A stretch of DNA of 64,000 bases. It comes from Actinacidiphila yanglinensis (GTDB lineage Bacteria > Actinomycetota > Actinomycetes > Streptomycetales > Streptomycetaceae). The DNA lies in the NCBI RefSeq assembly GCF_900107965.1, contig NZ_FNVU01000025.1, positions 1 to 64,000 of the forward strand, given 5' to 3'. Each line of letters opens with the position of its first letter. Positions within the stretch are counted from its first letter, which is position 1. A program made the position numbers and the translations under genes. Below are positions 8,713-16,924 of this stretch, one piece after another. Below the pieces are notes generated by a model. It was not told where the DNA came from, searched no databases, and was given only the letters and a program-made list of their open reading frames with translations.

Positions 8713-9633
8713 TCACTTCTTGGTCCACTTCTGGTTGGGGGTGCCGGCGCAGTCCCACAGCTGCAGCCGGGTGCCGTTGCCGGTGTTGCTGTCGACGACG
8801 TCGACGCACTTGCCGATCGAGGTGTTCACCAGGTCGTAGGAGGTGTTGACGATGAACTTCTGGGCCCAGCCGCCGTTGCACTTCGCGAGCTGGATGGTGG
8901 TGCCGTCGCTCTTGTCGGCGCCGGCGATGTCCATGCACAGGCCGTACATCCGCGCGGTGCCGTCGGAGCGGAAGTCGACCTTCTGCCACGACCCCCCGTC
9001 GCAGTCGTGGATCTCCAGGGGGGTGCCGTCGGTCGCCTTGCTGTTCTGGTGCCCCGTGGCGGACACGCAGCGCCCGCTGGCGTGGCCCACGACGGTGACA
9101 CCCGGATAACCGGCGACCTGCGTGCTCTGGGTGGACTTCTGGGTCTGGGTGCTGCCCGAACCGCCGGACGTGGTGGACGATCCGCCGGTGCCGGTCCCCG
9201 ATCCGGACTGCGTGCCGGCGACCGGCGCGGCGGCCCCGCCGGTCCTCCCGCTGCCTCCGCCGGAGGAGCCGCTGCCGCCTCCGGCCGCCTTGGTGCCGCC
9301 CGCGTGCTTCGTGGCACCGCCGGTCGGGCCGTGGCCGGTCGCGCCGGTCTTCGCGGGCGTGGTCCGCTCGGCACCGGAGGGGGTGGGCGAGGCGGAGACG
9401 GCCGCGGTGTCGCGTGTCTTGCCGTCGTGACCGGAGGACACCTTCGCGACCGCGAACACGATCAGGACCACGGCCGCGGTGGCGCCGGCCGCGCCGACGA
9501 TCCAGGTCACCGGTCGCGGTCCCGGGCCGCCGCCCGGGCGGCCCTGCGTGGTGCGGCGGAGGAACGCGTCGGCGAAGCGCGACGACGCTCCGTCCAGCAA
9601 CGCGGGATCCTGCGGCTTCTGTTGGGGCGGCAC
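8713..9633 (-). CDS. Membrane-anchored ricin B-type lectin protein
   Basis: A protein of about 306 residues from a GTG at 9633 preceded by GGAGAC. It has a short cytoplasmic N-terminus rich in Pro/Gln/Arg, one membrane segment (about residues 45-66, VTWIVGAAGATAAVVLIVFAV), a long Ser/Thr/Gly/Pro linker, and a C-terminal beta-trefoil with three QKx repeats (SWQKVDF, WAQKFIV, NQKWTKK) typical of carbohydrate-binding RICIN domains. The lectin would face outside the cell on a flexible stalk. Its position 31 bases from the YbaB-like gene, at the end of the ESX locus, suggests but does not prove a link to ESX export or the cell wall. Confidence 0.82.
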   Translation of the reverse strand: MPPQQKPQDPALLDGASSRFADAFLRRTTQGRPGGGPGPRPVTWIVGAAGATAAVVLIVFAVAKVSSGHDGKTRDTAAVSASPTPSGAERTTPAKTGATGHGPTGGATKHAGGTKAAGGGSGSSGGGSGRTGGAAAPVAGTQSGSGTGTGGSSTTSGGSGSTQTQKSTQSTQVAGYPGVTVVGHASGRCVSATGHQNSKATDGTPLEIHDCDGGSWQKVDFRSDGTARMYGLCMDIAGADKSDGTTIQLAKCNGGWAQKFIVNTSYDLVNTSIGKCVDVVDSNTGNGTRLQLWDCAGTPNQKWTKK

Positions 9634-9966
9634 TTCGTCTCCTGAGAGCTCGGAAACCAGAGGGCAGGCTCGGACACACGGGAAGGCGGGTCCACCGAAA
9701 GGGGCCCGACGATGCGCTTCCGCGGCCGGACGGTTCACGCGGCCACGGGCCACGGCCCCTCCGGTCCGTGGGACGCCACGGGCCACATGTGTCTCCGGGT
9801 AGGCGTACCGGATTCTACACACCTTTGCCGACACCTACGTGTCCCGGATGCCAGGAGGGCCGCATCCTCCGGGGTCGACGGTACGACCGCGGCCGCGGTG
9901 AGCGACTCACCAGTCCATGCGCGGCGCCTCCCGTCTGCGATTCCCGGCCCACGTATGCTCGGCGTC
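9634..9966. other. Intergenic region with ACATGTGTC and ACACCTACGTGTC elements
   Basis: About 330 bases between the divergent lectin and SnoaL-like genes. It contains CCACATGTGTC (9783-9793) and ACACCTACGTGTC (9831-9843) in otherwise GC-rich DNA. Close to the SnoaL gene, TATGCT (9954-9959) lies seven bases before the ATG, as in a leaderless promoter. No additional gene is supported. Confidence 0.45.
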
Positions 9967-10401
9967 ATGGACAGTGCCACCTCTCATGCCGCCATCGCCC
10001 GACTGATCGCCGAGTACGCCGAGTTGGTGGACGACGGGAACTTCGCCGCAGTGGGCGCGCTCTTCGCGGACGCGGTCTTCGTCGGCAGCGGCGAGCCGGC
10101 CCGGGGCGCGGAGGCCGTGGAGCGGATGCTCGCCGACAGCGTGATCCGTTACGAGGACGGCACGCCGCGCACCCACCACGCCGTCTCCAACCTCGCCGTC
10201 GACGTCGACGAGGAGGCCGGGACGGCCGTCGCGCGGTCCTACGTGACCGTCTTCCAGGCACTCGCCGGCTTCCCGCTGCAGCCGGTGGCCGCGGGACGCT
10301 ACCGCGACCGTTTCGAACGGACCGGCGCCGGCTGGCGGTTCACCGAGCGCCGGGTCCGCATCCGCCTCGTCGGCGACGTCAGCCGCCACCTGCGCGGATA
10401 G
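9967..10401 (+). CDS. SnoaL-like / nuclear transport factor 2 family protein
   Basis: A 144-residue protein with the cone-shaped NTF2-like fold pattern: IARLIAEYAELVDDGNFAAVGALFADAVF at the N-terminus, a central strand region (THHAVSNLAVDVDEEAGTA) and GRYRDRFERTGAGWRFTERRV at the end. These proteins act as small enzymes (cyclases, isomerases, dehydratases) or binding domains; the substrate is not predictable. The ATG at 9967 has TATGCT seven bases upstream and no ribosome-binding site, consistent with a leaderless transcript. A hairpin follows the gene at 10409-10430. Confidence 0.85.
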   Translation: MDSATSHAAIARLIAEYAELVDDGNFAAVGALFADAVFVGSGEPARGAEAVERMLADSVIRYEDGTPRTHHAVSNLAVDVDEEAGTAVARSYVTVFQALAGFPLQPVAAGRYRDRFERTGAGWRFTERRVRIRLVGDVSRHLRG

Positions 10402-10408
10402 TTTCAAA

Positions 10409-10430
10409 GGCACGGCCGTTTCGCCGTGCC
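10409..10430 (+). terminator. Hairpin between convergent genes
   Basis: GGCACGGC and GCCGTGCC form a perfect 8-bp stem around CGTTTC. It lies between the convergent SnoaL-like and kinase genes and could end either transcript. There is no clear T-run. Confidence 0.5.
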
Positions 10431-10436
10431 GGACGC

Positions 10437-11960
10437 CTATTCACCCCAGGCCTCGGTGTCGGACTTGCCGTGGCCGTACCGGTCGAGGGCGGCCCTCAGT
10501 GATGCCTGCTGCTGGTCCGTCATCGGGCCGAGGACGCAGACGGGAACCAGCCTGTTGCGGATGGCCGCGGGTTGCGGGAACGCCCATCCTGCCGGGGGAT
10601 ACAGCTTGGAGCGCATGTCCCTGGTAAACCTGATGTGGATCCCGGCCGCGGCCCGATAGGTGCCCGTACCCGAGAGGACCGCGTCGATGGCGTAGGTCTT
10701 CACCTGCTTCCACTGGATCTCAGGCCCCCCGGGTCCCCCGGTCCTGATGCCCTGCGGCCCTATTTGCAAGGACCAGGTGCGTCTCGCGTTGAGGGTGGAT
10801 CGAGCGCCCACCAAGGTCGCCAGAAACAGCAGTACGCCGATGACGAGGAACATCGTCGCGACCAGCCATCCGGAATTGACCGCGAACGTCAGGCCCAGCG
10901 TGAGGAGCGTACCCGCCACGCACACGGCCAGCAGGGTCGCGAACCATGCGACCCGGACGCGCAGGGGCCGGATGTCGGCGTAGGTCGCCAGGCGTTCGGT
11001 CCAGGTGATGGTGAACGGACCTTCGGTTCCGGCTGGTTGCCGCGTGCCGTTGTTCGTGCGCGGGTCGAGTGGTGGTGACACCTTTGTGGTCGGCAGGTTC
11101 GACGTGCCCTCATCCGCCGGGTCAAGGGCCGCCCGCAGACGCTGAAGACGTTCCTGGACCTGTCGCGCCGCCTGCGGGCGCCGGTCGGGGTCGCGTTGCA
11201 GAAGCTCGGTGACCAGCGCGGTCACCACCGCCGGCAGGTCGGGGCGGAGCGCGTCGAGACGTGGCGCCTCCTCGTCCAGTTTGCGCCGTACGACCGCGAG
11301 GGCGCTGTGACCGGTGAAGGGCGGCTGACGCGTGAGCATGGCGAACAGCACGCCGCCGAGGGCGTAGAGGTCGGAGCGTTCGTCGCCGCGCTCGGTGAGG
11401 AACTGCTCCGGCGCTCCGTATTCCACGGTGCCGGCCGGGGTCAACTGGGAGGAGCGGGCGACAGAGAACGCGGCCTGGACGAATCCGGCGATCCCGAAGT
11501 CCAGGACCTTCACGTGGCCATCCGGGGTGAGCATCACGTTGTGCGGCTTGATGTCGTAATGGATCACGTCGGCCTGGTGTGCGGCCGCCAACGCCGTAGA
11601 GATCCCGCCGGCGATTTCCAGGGCGCGGGCCAGGGAGAGGGGGCGTTCGGCGTGGATGTGCTCGGCGAGCGTCCGGCCCTCGACCTTCTCCATGATCAGG
11701 AACAGCATGTCTTCGTGGACGCCCCGGTCGTACAGCGCCACCACGTTCGGGTGGTTGATCTGAGCGGCGGCCACGCCCTCGCGTTCGAATCGCCGGGAGA
11801 GCTCCGGGTGCCCGGCGCCGTCGAGGTCGAGCAGCTTGATCGCGATGTCACGGTGGAGGGCGCGGTCCCGGGCGGCCCACACCTCGCCCATGCCACCTCT
11901 CCCCAGCCGCTTGGACAGCTCGTAACGGCCCGCGATCAGTTCCCCGCGCTCCACACCCAT
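10437..11960 (-). CDS. Membrane serine/threonine protein kinase, HYD (non-RD) type
   Basis: A 507-residue Hanks-type kinase. The kinase domain spans residues 12-280: Gly-rich loop GRGGMG (20-25), Lys42 in AIKLL, catalytic loop HYDIKPHN (134-141), DFG (154-156) and APE-type YGAPEQF. The usual HRD Arg is Tyr, so this is a non-RD kinase. A Pro/Thr-rich linker is followed by two membrane segments (about 335-355 and 362-382) and a C-terminal domain of about 120 residues containing a PH-like strand pattern (IQWKQVKTYAIDAVL). It lacks PASTA repeats. The target and the signal are unknown; it stands alone between a SnoaL-like gene and the molybdoenzyme operon. Confidence 0.88.
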   Translation of the reverse strand: MGVERGELIAGRYELSKRLGRGGMGEVWAARDRALHRDIAIKLLDLDGAGHPELSRRFEREGVAAAQINHPNVVALYDRGVHEDMLFLIMEKVEGRTLAEHIHAERPLSLARALEIAGGISTALAAAHQADVIHYDIKPHNVMLTPDGHVKVLDFGIAGFVQAAFSVARSSQLTPAGTVEYGAPEQFLTERGDERSDLYALGGVLFAMLTRQPPFTGHSALAVVRRKLDEEAPRLDALRPDLPAVVTALVTELLQRDPDRRPQAARQVQERLQRLRAALDPADEGTSNLPTTKVSPPLDPRTNNGTRQPAGTEGPFTITWTERLATYADIRPLRVRVAWFATLLAVCVAGTLLTLGLTFAVNSGWLVATMFLVIGVLLFLATLVGARSTLNARRTWSLQIGPQGIRTGGPGGPEIQWKQVKTYAIDAVLSGTGTYRAAAGIHIRFTRDMRSKLYPPAGWAFPQPAAIRNRLVPVCVLGPMTDQQQASLRAALDRYGHGKSDTEAWGE

Positions 11961-12197
11961 CCCCCCATCGACTCAGGCATCCCAGGTGCCACAGTACGGT
12001 CGGCGGCTTCGATGACACAGGCGAAACGACATCCCGTCAGGGCTTCGAGTGCGCCCTGCCCCCGCCCGTAAACGAGACCCGTACGCCTGCGCGGTCCGTT
12101 CGCGAGCCCGCTCCGCCATCTCTTCACAGCTTCATGCCAGGCGCGAGGAGTCCAGGAGCTCAGCCCCCACAGCACCGTGTTGACCTGTCCGGGACGT

Positions 12198-12209
12198 GAC
12201 ACATGTGTC
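12198..12209. promoter_or_regulatory. Perfect palindrome GACACATGTGTC
   Basis: A perfect 12-bp palindrome eight bases upstream of the TTGACG -35 candidate of the molybdoenzyme gene. It is the best-formed member of the ACAYRTGT palindrome family in this window. Confidence 0.55.
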
Positions 12210-12247
12210 GGTCCGCCTTGACGTTCCGCACACAGAACCGGATACTC

Positions 12248-12268
12248 GTCACCAGTCTGAATGGTGAT
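12248..12268 (+). promoter_or_regulatory. 21-bp operator (GTCACC-N9-GGTGAT) at molybdoenzyme promoter
   Basis: The inverted repeat GTCACC / GGTGAT with spacer AGTCTGAAT starts one base after the candidate -10 GATACT, so it would cover the transcription start. The same 21-bp pattern occurs upstream of five other genes in this window. A repressor bound here would block initiation. Confidence 0.6.
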
Positions 12269-12386
12269 TTCGCCTGACGGCCGGGCGTCCTGCCCGGCGT
12301 CACGCGGCGGCGTGCTCCCGCGGGTTCCCGACGGGAAGGCCCGGAGGCACGTGCGGGTGCACCACGCCCGAGGAGGAGTGCGGAAG

Positions 12387-13112
12387 ATGGCAGACCGGGA
12401 GAAGGGAACGCCCGAGGGACCACCGGTGGGGCGGCGGGCGCTGCTCGGCATGCTGGGACTCGGCGCGGCGGGACTCGCCGCCGCCCCGACCCTGCAGCGC
12501 GGCTGGGACTCGTTCCTTGCCGCGGCCTCGCAGGAGGACCCGACCGGGCTCAGCGCCCTGCTGCCCAACCCGGGCGGCTTCCGGTACTACAGCGTCGTCG
12601 GCTCCGTGCCGCACCGGAGCGAGGCGGACTACACACTGCGCATCACCGGCCTGGTGCGGAAGCCGATGACGCTGCGCCTGCCGGACCTGCGCGCGATGCC
12701 GCAGACGCGGGTGGTCCACGACGTGCAGTGCACCGACGGGTGGCGGGTACCGAACACCCCCTTCGCCGGGGTGAAGCTGTCGGACCTGCTGGACGAGGCG
12801 GGAGTGCGCCCGCAGGGCAAGGCGCTGCGCTTCACCTGCTTCGACGGGGCCTACTCCGAGAACCTCACCCTGGAACAGGCCCGCCGGCCGGACATGCTGG
12901 TGGCCCTGCAGATGCAGGACAAGCCGATCAGCCACGCGCACGGCGGGCCGGTACGGCTGTACGCGGCCCCGATGTACTTCTACAAGTCGGCCAAGTGGCT
13001 GTCGGGCATCTCCGTCACGGACGAGGTCGTCCCCGGGTACTGGGAGGAGCGTGGTTATGACATCGACGGCTGGCTCGACGGAGCCGACAAGAACTCCGGC
13101 GGGCAGGGCTGA
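12387..13112 (+). CDS. Molybdopterin-dependent oxidoreductase (sulfite oxidase/MsrP-like)
   Basis: A 241-residue protein starting at an ATG with AGGAGGAG upstream. The N-terminus has a twin-arginine-like signal (GRRALLGMLGLGAAGLAA), pointing to export of a folded cofactor protein. The oxidoreductase molybdopterin-binding domain fills the rest, with the cofactor Cys115 in VQCTDGWRVPNTPF and the conserved KWLSGISV and GYWEERGYD near the end. It is shorter than E. coli MsrP. The next gene is a cytochrome b membrane subunit overlapping its 3' end, as MsrP pairs with MsrQ, so electrons probably pass from the membrane to this exported enzyme. The substrate (methionine sulfoxide or another oxidised compound) is not shown. 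The promoter carries a 21-bp operator. Confidence 0.85.
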   Translation: MADREKGTPEGPPVGRRALLGMLGLGAAGLAAAPTLQRGWDSFLAAASQEDPTGLSALLPNPGGFRYYSVVGSVPHRSEADYTLRITGLVRKPMTLRLPDLRAMPQTRVVHDVQCTDGWRVPNTPFAGVKLSDLLDEAGVRPQGKALRFTCFDGAYSENLTLEQARRPDMLVALQMQDKPISHAHGGPVRLYAAPMYFYKSAKWLSGISVTDEVVPGYWEERGYDIDGWLDGADKNSGGQG

Positions 13113-13833
13113 GGTGCCGGACCGGATCCGCCGGTTCAGCCGGGCCGAGCGCCTGGTGCACCGGAGCACCGGCCTGCTGATGCTGCTGTGCGTGGCCAGC
13201 GCGGCCTGCCTGTACCTGGGCCCGCTCGCCCAACTGGTCGGGCGGCGCTACCTGGTGGTCACGGTGCACGAGTGGTCGGGCATCGCGTTGCCGCTGCCGT
13301 TCCTGCTCGGCCTGCTCTCCCCCGACTTCCGTGCGGACCTGCGCCGGCTCAACCGCTTCGCGCCGTACGACCGGCAGTGGCTGCGCGCGGCCCGCAGGCG
13401 CCTGAACTCGGTGCGGGACCGCCCTGCGGGCAAGTTCAACGCCGGCCAGAAGATCTACGCGGGCTGGATCGCCGGCGCGGTGCTGGTGATGATGTTCACC
13501 GGCCTGCTCATGTGGTTCATGGGGCTGCTGCCCTCGATCTCCCGCACCAGTGCGATCTTCGTCCACGACTTCCTGGCGTGGGCGCTCGTGGGGGTGCTGG
13601 CCGGCCACGTCCGCAAGGCATACCAGGACCCGGGGACCGCCCCGGGCATGCGCACCGGCTTCGTCAGCCGCGGTTGGGCCAAGCGGCACCATCCCCGCTG
13701 GGTCGACGAACTCGACGAACTCGCCCGGCTCGACGCACCCGGCGCACCCGCCGCACCCGCCCCTCGCCCACCCAGCGACCCCGGCGCACCCGGCAGGCGC
13801 GACACGTTCGGCGACGCTCAGCCGCGGGCGTAA
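13057..13833 (+). CDS. Cytochrome b family membrane protein
   Basis: A protein of about 258 residues with four hydrophobic helices (around 40-60, 70-95, 135-160 and 170-190) and membrane-adjacent His residues (RLVHRSTGLL, VTVHEWSGI, FVHDFLAW, AGHVRKAY) typical of di-heme cytochrome b subunits of the formate dehydrogenase gamma type. The ATG at 13057 has GGGAGGAG seven bases upstream, inside the preceding gene; a GTG at 13114 just after the preceding stop is the alternative. It overlaps the molybdoenzyme gene, so it is probably its membrane electron donor. The C-terminus is Pro/Ala-rich and its 3' end overlaps the convergent P450 gene by 16 bases. Confidence 0.82.
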   Translation: MTSTAGSTEPTRTPAGRAEVPDRIRRFSRAERLVHRSTGLLMLLCVASAACLYLGPLAQLVGRRYLVVTVHEWSGIALPLPFLLGLLSPDFRADLRRLNRFAPYDRQWLRAARRRLNSVRDRPAGKFNAGQKIYAGWIAGAVLVMMFTGLLMWFMGLLPSISRTSAIFVHDFLAWALVGVLAGHVRKAYQDPGTAPGMRTGFVSRGWAKRHHPRWVDELDELARLDAPGAPAAPAPRPPSDPGAPGRRDTFGDAQPRA

Positions 13834-15059
13834 CGCACCGGCAGCGCCAGCACGCCGCGCATCATGCCGGCCGGGACCCAGGACAACGACTCGGCGGGAA
13901 CGGCGAGTTCCATGGCCGGGACGCGGTCCAGCAGGATGTTCAGGGCGGTGGTCGCCTCCAACCGGGCCAGCGGCGCGCCCAGGCAGTGGTGGATGCCGTG
14001 GCCGAAGGACAGGTGCCGCGCCGAGGGCCGGGTGACGTCCAGCCCGGCAGGGTCGGCGTCTCCGGGCACGCCCGCGTCACGGCCGGCCGAGGCGAGCGCC
14101 ACGGACACCACCGCGCCCCGGGGGATGCGGACCCCGGCCAGTTCCAGGTCCTCGGCCGCGTACCGGTGCGTGGTCCGCTCCACCGAGGTGTCGTAGCGCA
14201 GGAACTCCTCGACCGCGCCCGGCATCAGCTCGGGGCTGCCGCGCAGCAGCCGCAGCTGGTCGGGGTGGCGCAGCAGCGCGAGGACGGCGTTGCCGAGCAG
14301 GTTGACCGTGGTCTCGTGGCCGGCGATGACCAGAAGCGCCGCGGTGCCCGCGAGTTCCTCCTCCGACAGCTGCCCGTCCTCCTCGTCCCGGACCGCGACG
14401 AGCGCGGACAGCAGGTCGTCCGCCGGGGCCTGCCGCTTGGACCGGATGACGTCCGCCAGCAGCCCGTGCAGGCTCGCCACGGACGAGGCGTACTCCGGGT
14501 GGGCCACCTGGAGGGCCAGGGACGACCAGCGGCGGAAGTCCCCCTCGTGTGCCCGGGGGATGCCCAGCAGTTCGGCGATCACCCGGATCGGCAGCGGCGC
14601 GGTGAACGCCTCGACGAGATCGAGTTCGCCGGCGGGCGGCATCGCGTCGATCAGCCCGTGGGCGATCTGCGCGACCCGGGGCGCCAGGCCCGCGGTGCGC
14701 CGCGGCGAGAACGCGCTCGACACCAGGCGACGCAGCCGGGTGTGCTGCGGCGGATCGGCCTCCAGCATCTGGCCGCCCAGGCCGACTTTCGGCTTGTGGC
14801 CGACGAAGCCCGCGGCTTCCAGAGTCCGCGCGGCGGGCCCCGGGTCCTTCAGCAGCGCCGGGTGGGTGAGCGCCTCGCGGGCCGCGTCGTACCCCACGAC
14901 CAGCCAGCCCTCGATGCCGGGGAAGAACTGGGCCCGGTGCACGGGGCCGTCCGCGCGTAACCGGGCGTACCGCGCGTGCGCGTCCGCCTTGAACTCGGGG
15001 CCGAGGACCAGCGGTCCGGCGCCGCCGCCGTCCCCTCCCTGCTGCGCGTCCATGTCCAT
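13818..15059 (-). CDS. Cytochrome P450 (CYP107-like)
   Basis: A 413-residue soluble bacterial P450. I-helix AGHETT (246-251), K-helix EEFLR with the ExxR pair (284-288) and heme loop FGHGIHHCLG with ligand Cys359 are all present. It would hydroxylate a small hydrophobic molecule using a separate ferredoxin; no ferredoxin gene is adjacent. It is divergent from the BBE-type flavoprotein at 15416, and the shared region holds several ACACGTG/ACATGTG elements, so the two may act in one pathway. GGGAGG stands before two possible ATG starts (15059 and 15053). Confidence 0.92.
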   Translation of the reverse strand: MDMDAQQGGDGGGAGPLVLGPEFKADAHARYARLRADGPVHRAQFFPGIEGWLVVGYDAAREALTHPALLKDPGPAARTLEAAGFVGHKPKVGLGGQMLEADPPQHTRLRRLVSSAFSPRRTAGLAPRVAQIAHGLIDAMPPAGELDLVEAFTAPLPIRVIAELLGIPRAHEGDFRRWSSLALQVAHPEYASSVASLHGLLADVIRSKRQAPADDLLSALVAVRDEEDGQLSEEELAGTAALLVIAGHETTVNLLGNAVLALLRHPDQLRLLRGSPELMPGAVEEFLRYDTSVERTTHRYAAEDLELAGVRIPRGAVVSVALASAGRDAGVPGDADPAGLDVTRPSARHLSFGHGIHHCLGAPLARLEATTALNILLDRVPAMELAVPAESLSWVPAGMMRGVLALPVRYARG

Positions 15060-15415
15060 GCCGCCTCCCGGACCGATACGTGTGCGTCACACGTGACGCA
15101 TGGGACACATCTCGGGCCGCAGTCTGACATGTGCCGCGGGAAAAGCGGAAACCCTGCGGGCCGCCGGCCGGGGGACGTGCACCGGCGCCCCCCGGCCGGC
15201 CCATACACGGGCACATACGCCGGCGCATCCAATGGCCGAAAGTGTGCGCCGATCCTCATGCCCCGGTCCCGAGGTGAACTCACCGGCCGGCATGCCCCGT
15301 CTCCCCTGTGAGGAAGCCCGCGTACGCGCGCTCCTCGGCGGCCCGCTCCCGGAGCCGGGCCCGCCCACCGCGAGGACGACAACCGCGACAACCCAGTGGA
15401 TGTGCGAGACAGTTG
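15060..15415. other. Divergent promoter region with clustered ACACGTG / ACATGTG elements
   Basis: About 355 bases between the P450 and the flavoprotein. GATACGTGTG (15075-15084), GTCACACGTGAC (15086-15097), GGGACACATC (15102-15111) and GACATGTGC (15126-15134) are clustered near the P450 start, with CCATACACGGGCACATACG further right. No gene is supported. Confidence 0.45.
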
Positions 15416-16834
15416 ATGAGCGGCAAGGACACCGGCCCGGACCAGGCGGGTCTTCCCGCGCGGGAGGCGCCCACGGCGCTGGTGCGGGAGGTCGGCGGTC
15501 CGGTCCTGGTGCCGGGCTCCGAGGCGTACGACGCCGAATGCGCCACCTTCAACCTGAACTCCTGCCTGCGGCCCGCCCTGGTGGTCGGCGCCACCGGTCC
15601 CGCGGACGTGCGCGCCGCGGTCGCCTTCGCCGCCCGGGAGGGCATGCCGGTGGCGGTGAAGTCCACCGGCCATCAGGTCCTCTCGCCGGCGCACGGCGGC
15701 CTGCTCGTCACCACCGGGCGGATGCGCGGCCTGTCCGTCGACGCGCGGACGCGGACCGCCCGGGTGGCGGCCGGGCTGCGCTGGAGCGAGGTGCTCCCCC
15801 GCACCGCGGCGCTCGGCCTCGCCCCGATCGTCGGCTCGGCGCCCGAGGTCGGCGTGGTCGGCTACACCCTCGGCGGCGGCCAGAGCCCACTGCTGGGCCG
15901 GACGCTGGGCTACGCCGCTGACCACGTGCGCGCCATGGACGTGGTGACCGCGCGGGGGGAGTCGCTGCGCGTCACTCCCACGAGCGCGCCGGACCTGTAC
16001 GGGGCGCTGCTGGGCGGCAAGGGCAACTTCGGGGTGGTGACGGCGATCGAGTTCGGCCTGTTCCCGGTCACCCGCTTCTACGGCGGCGGCATCCACTTCC
16101 GGGGCGAGTACCTGCCCGAGCTGCTGGAGGCGTGGCGCGGTTGGCTGCCGGACGTGCCGGAGGAGATGACCTCGTCCCTGGCCGTCCAGCGGCTGCCGGA
16201 CACGCCGGCTCTGCCCGCACCGCTGCGCGGCGCGTTCGTGGCGCACCTGCGGATCGGCTACCCGGGCCCGGCCGCCGAGGGCGAGCGCCTCCTCGCTCCG
16301 CTGCGGGCGGTCGCGGCTCCGCTGCTGGACACCGTCGGGGAGCGCCCTTTCACGTCCATCGGGGCGATCCACCAGGATCCGGTGACCCCCTCGCACTACC
16401 TCGACCGGACCGTGTGCCTGGCCGAACTCACCGACAAGGCAGCCGACACCCTGCTGGCCCTGGCCGGTCCCGGCTCGGGCTGCCGGCTGGCGAACGTCGA
16501 GATCAGGGCGCTGGGCGGCGCGCTCGACCGGGCGCCGGAGTTCCCCAACGCGATACCGACCCGGGGCGTCCCCTTCATGGTCTTCGCCCTCGGGCGGGGC
16601 GGCCCGGACCGGGCCGAGACCCTGCGCGCGGAGCTGGCCGGCCTGGTGGACGCGCTCGCGCCGTGGGCGGTGGAGCGCAACATGGTCAACTTCATGTCGG
16701 CCGACGACGCCCCGGGCGCCGCGGACGTGGCGGCGGTGTTCGGGCCGGAGCGCCACGCGCGGCTGGCGGAGGTGAAGCGGCGCCACGACCCGTCCAACCT
16801 CTTCCGCTTCCACCACAACGTCCGGCCCGCCTGA
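15416..16834 (+). CDS. FAD-binding oxidoreductase, berberine bridge type (copy 1)
   Basis: A 472-residue flavoenzyme of the VAO/BBE family. The PCMH FAD-binding domain includes PVAVKSTGHQV (His86 is the likely 8-alpha-histidyl FAD ligand) and GYTLGGGQSPLLGR; the C-terminal BBE motif is DPSNLFRFHHNVRP. The 6-S-cysteinyl ligand of bicovalent enzymes is not evident. I chose the ATG at 15416 because homology to the second copy begins close to it; there is no clear ribosome-binding site, and an upstream in-frame ATG at 15308 exists. A homologue of identical length is encoded at 49774-51192. It probably oxidises a sugar, alcohol or secondary metabolite. Confidence 0.88.
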   Translation: MSGKDTGPDQAGLPAREAPTALVREVGGPVLVPGSEAYDAECATFNLNSCLRPALVVGATGPADVRAAVAFAAREGMPVAVKSTGHQVLSPAHGGLLVTTGRMRGLSVDARTRTARVAAGLRWSEVLPRTAALGLAPIVGSAPEVGVVGYTLGGGQSPLLGRTLGYAADHVRAMDVVTARGESLRVTPTSAPDLYGALLGGKGNFGVVTAIEFGLFPVTRFYGGGIHFRGEYLPELLEAWRGWLPDVPEEMTSSLAVQRLPDTPALPAPLRGAFVAHLRIGYPGPAAEGERLLAPLRAVAAPLLDTVGERPFTSIGAIHQDPVTPSHYLDRTVCLAELTDKAADTLLALAGPGSGCRLANVEIRALGGALDRAPEFPNAIPTRGVPFMVFALGRGGPDRAETLRAELAGLVDALAPWAVERNMVNFMSADDAPGAADVAAVFGPERHARLAEVKRRHDPSNLFRFHHNVRPA

Positions 16835-16889
16835 CACCGCCCTGCGCGACGGGTCGGTGACTCTTCGCCCACACCGCGGGTGCGGCCCC

Positions 16890-16924
16890 TTGCCGCTCGA
16901 CCAGTCACCTGTCAAAATGGTGAC
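16890..16924 (+). promoter_or_regulatory. Leaderless promoter with 21-bp operator abutting the CGNR start codon
   Basis: TTGCCG (16890-16895), 17 bases and CAAAAT (16913-16918) form a promoter whose start point would be the A of the ATG at 16925. The inverted repeat GTCACC-N9-GGTGAC (16904-16924) covers the -10 and ends directly at the start codon. Binding would block transcription of the zinc-finger gene, which fits autorepression. Confidence 0.62.

Larger units (their letters stand above)
11961..12386. other. Intergenic region upstream of kinase and molybdoenzyme genes
   Basis: About 425 bases between divergent genes. The right half carries a palindrome (12198-12209), a promoter-like TTGACG (12218-12223) N17 GATACT (12241-12246) and a 21-bp operator (12248-12268). 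The left half shows no gene-like signal beyond open frames antisense to known genes. Confidence 0.4.

Noticed and set aside
12198..12209. Reading GACACATGTGTC as a Rex, Crp or WhiA site
   Set aside because: It contains GACAC on both strands but does not match the Rex (TGTGA-N6-TCACA) or Crp patterns, and GACAC alone is too short to assign WhiA.
12261..12386. Upstream ATG of the molybdoenzyme inside the 21-bp operator
   Set aside because: It has no ribosome-binding site and would put an Arg-rich stretch before the twin-arginine signal; AGGAGGAG supports 12387.
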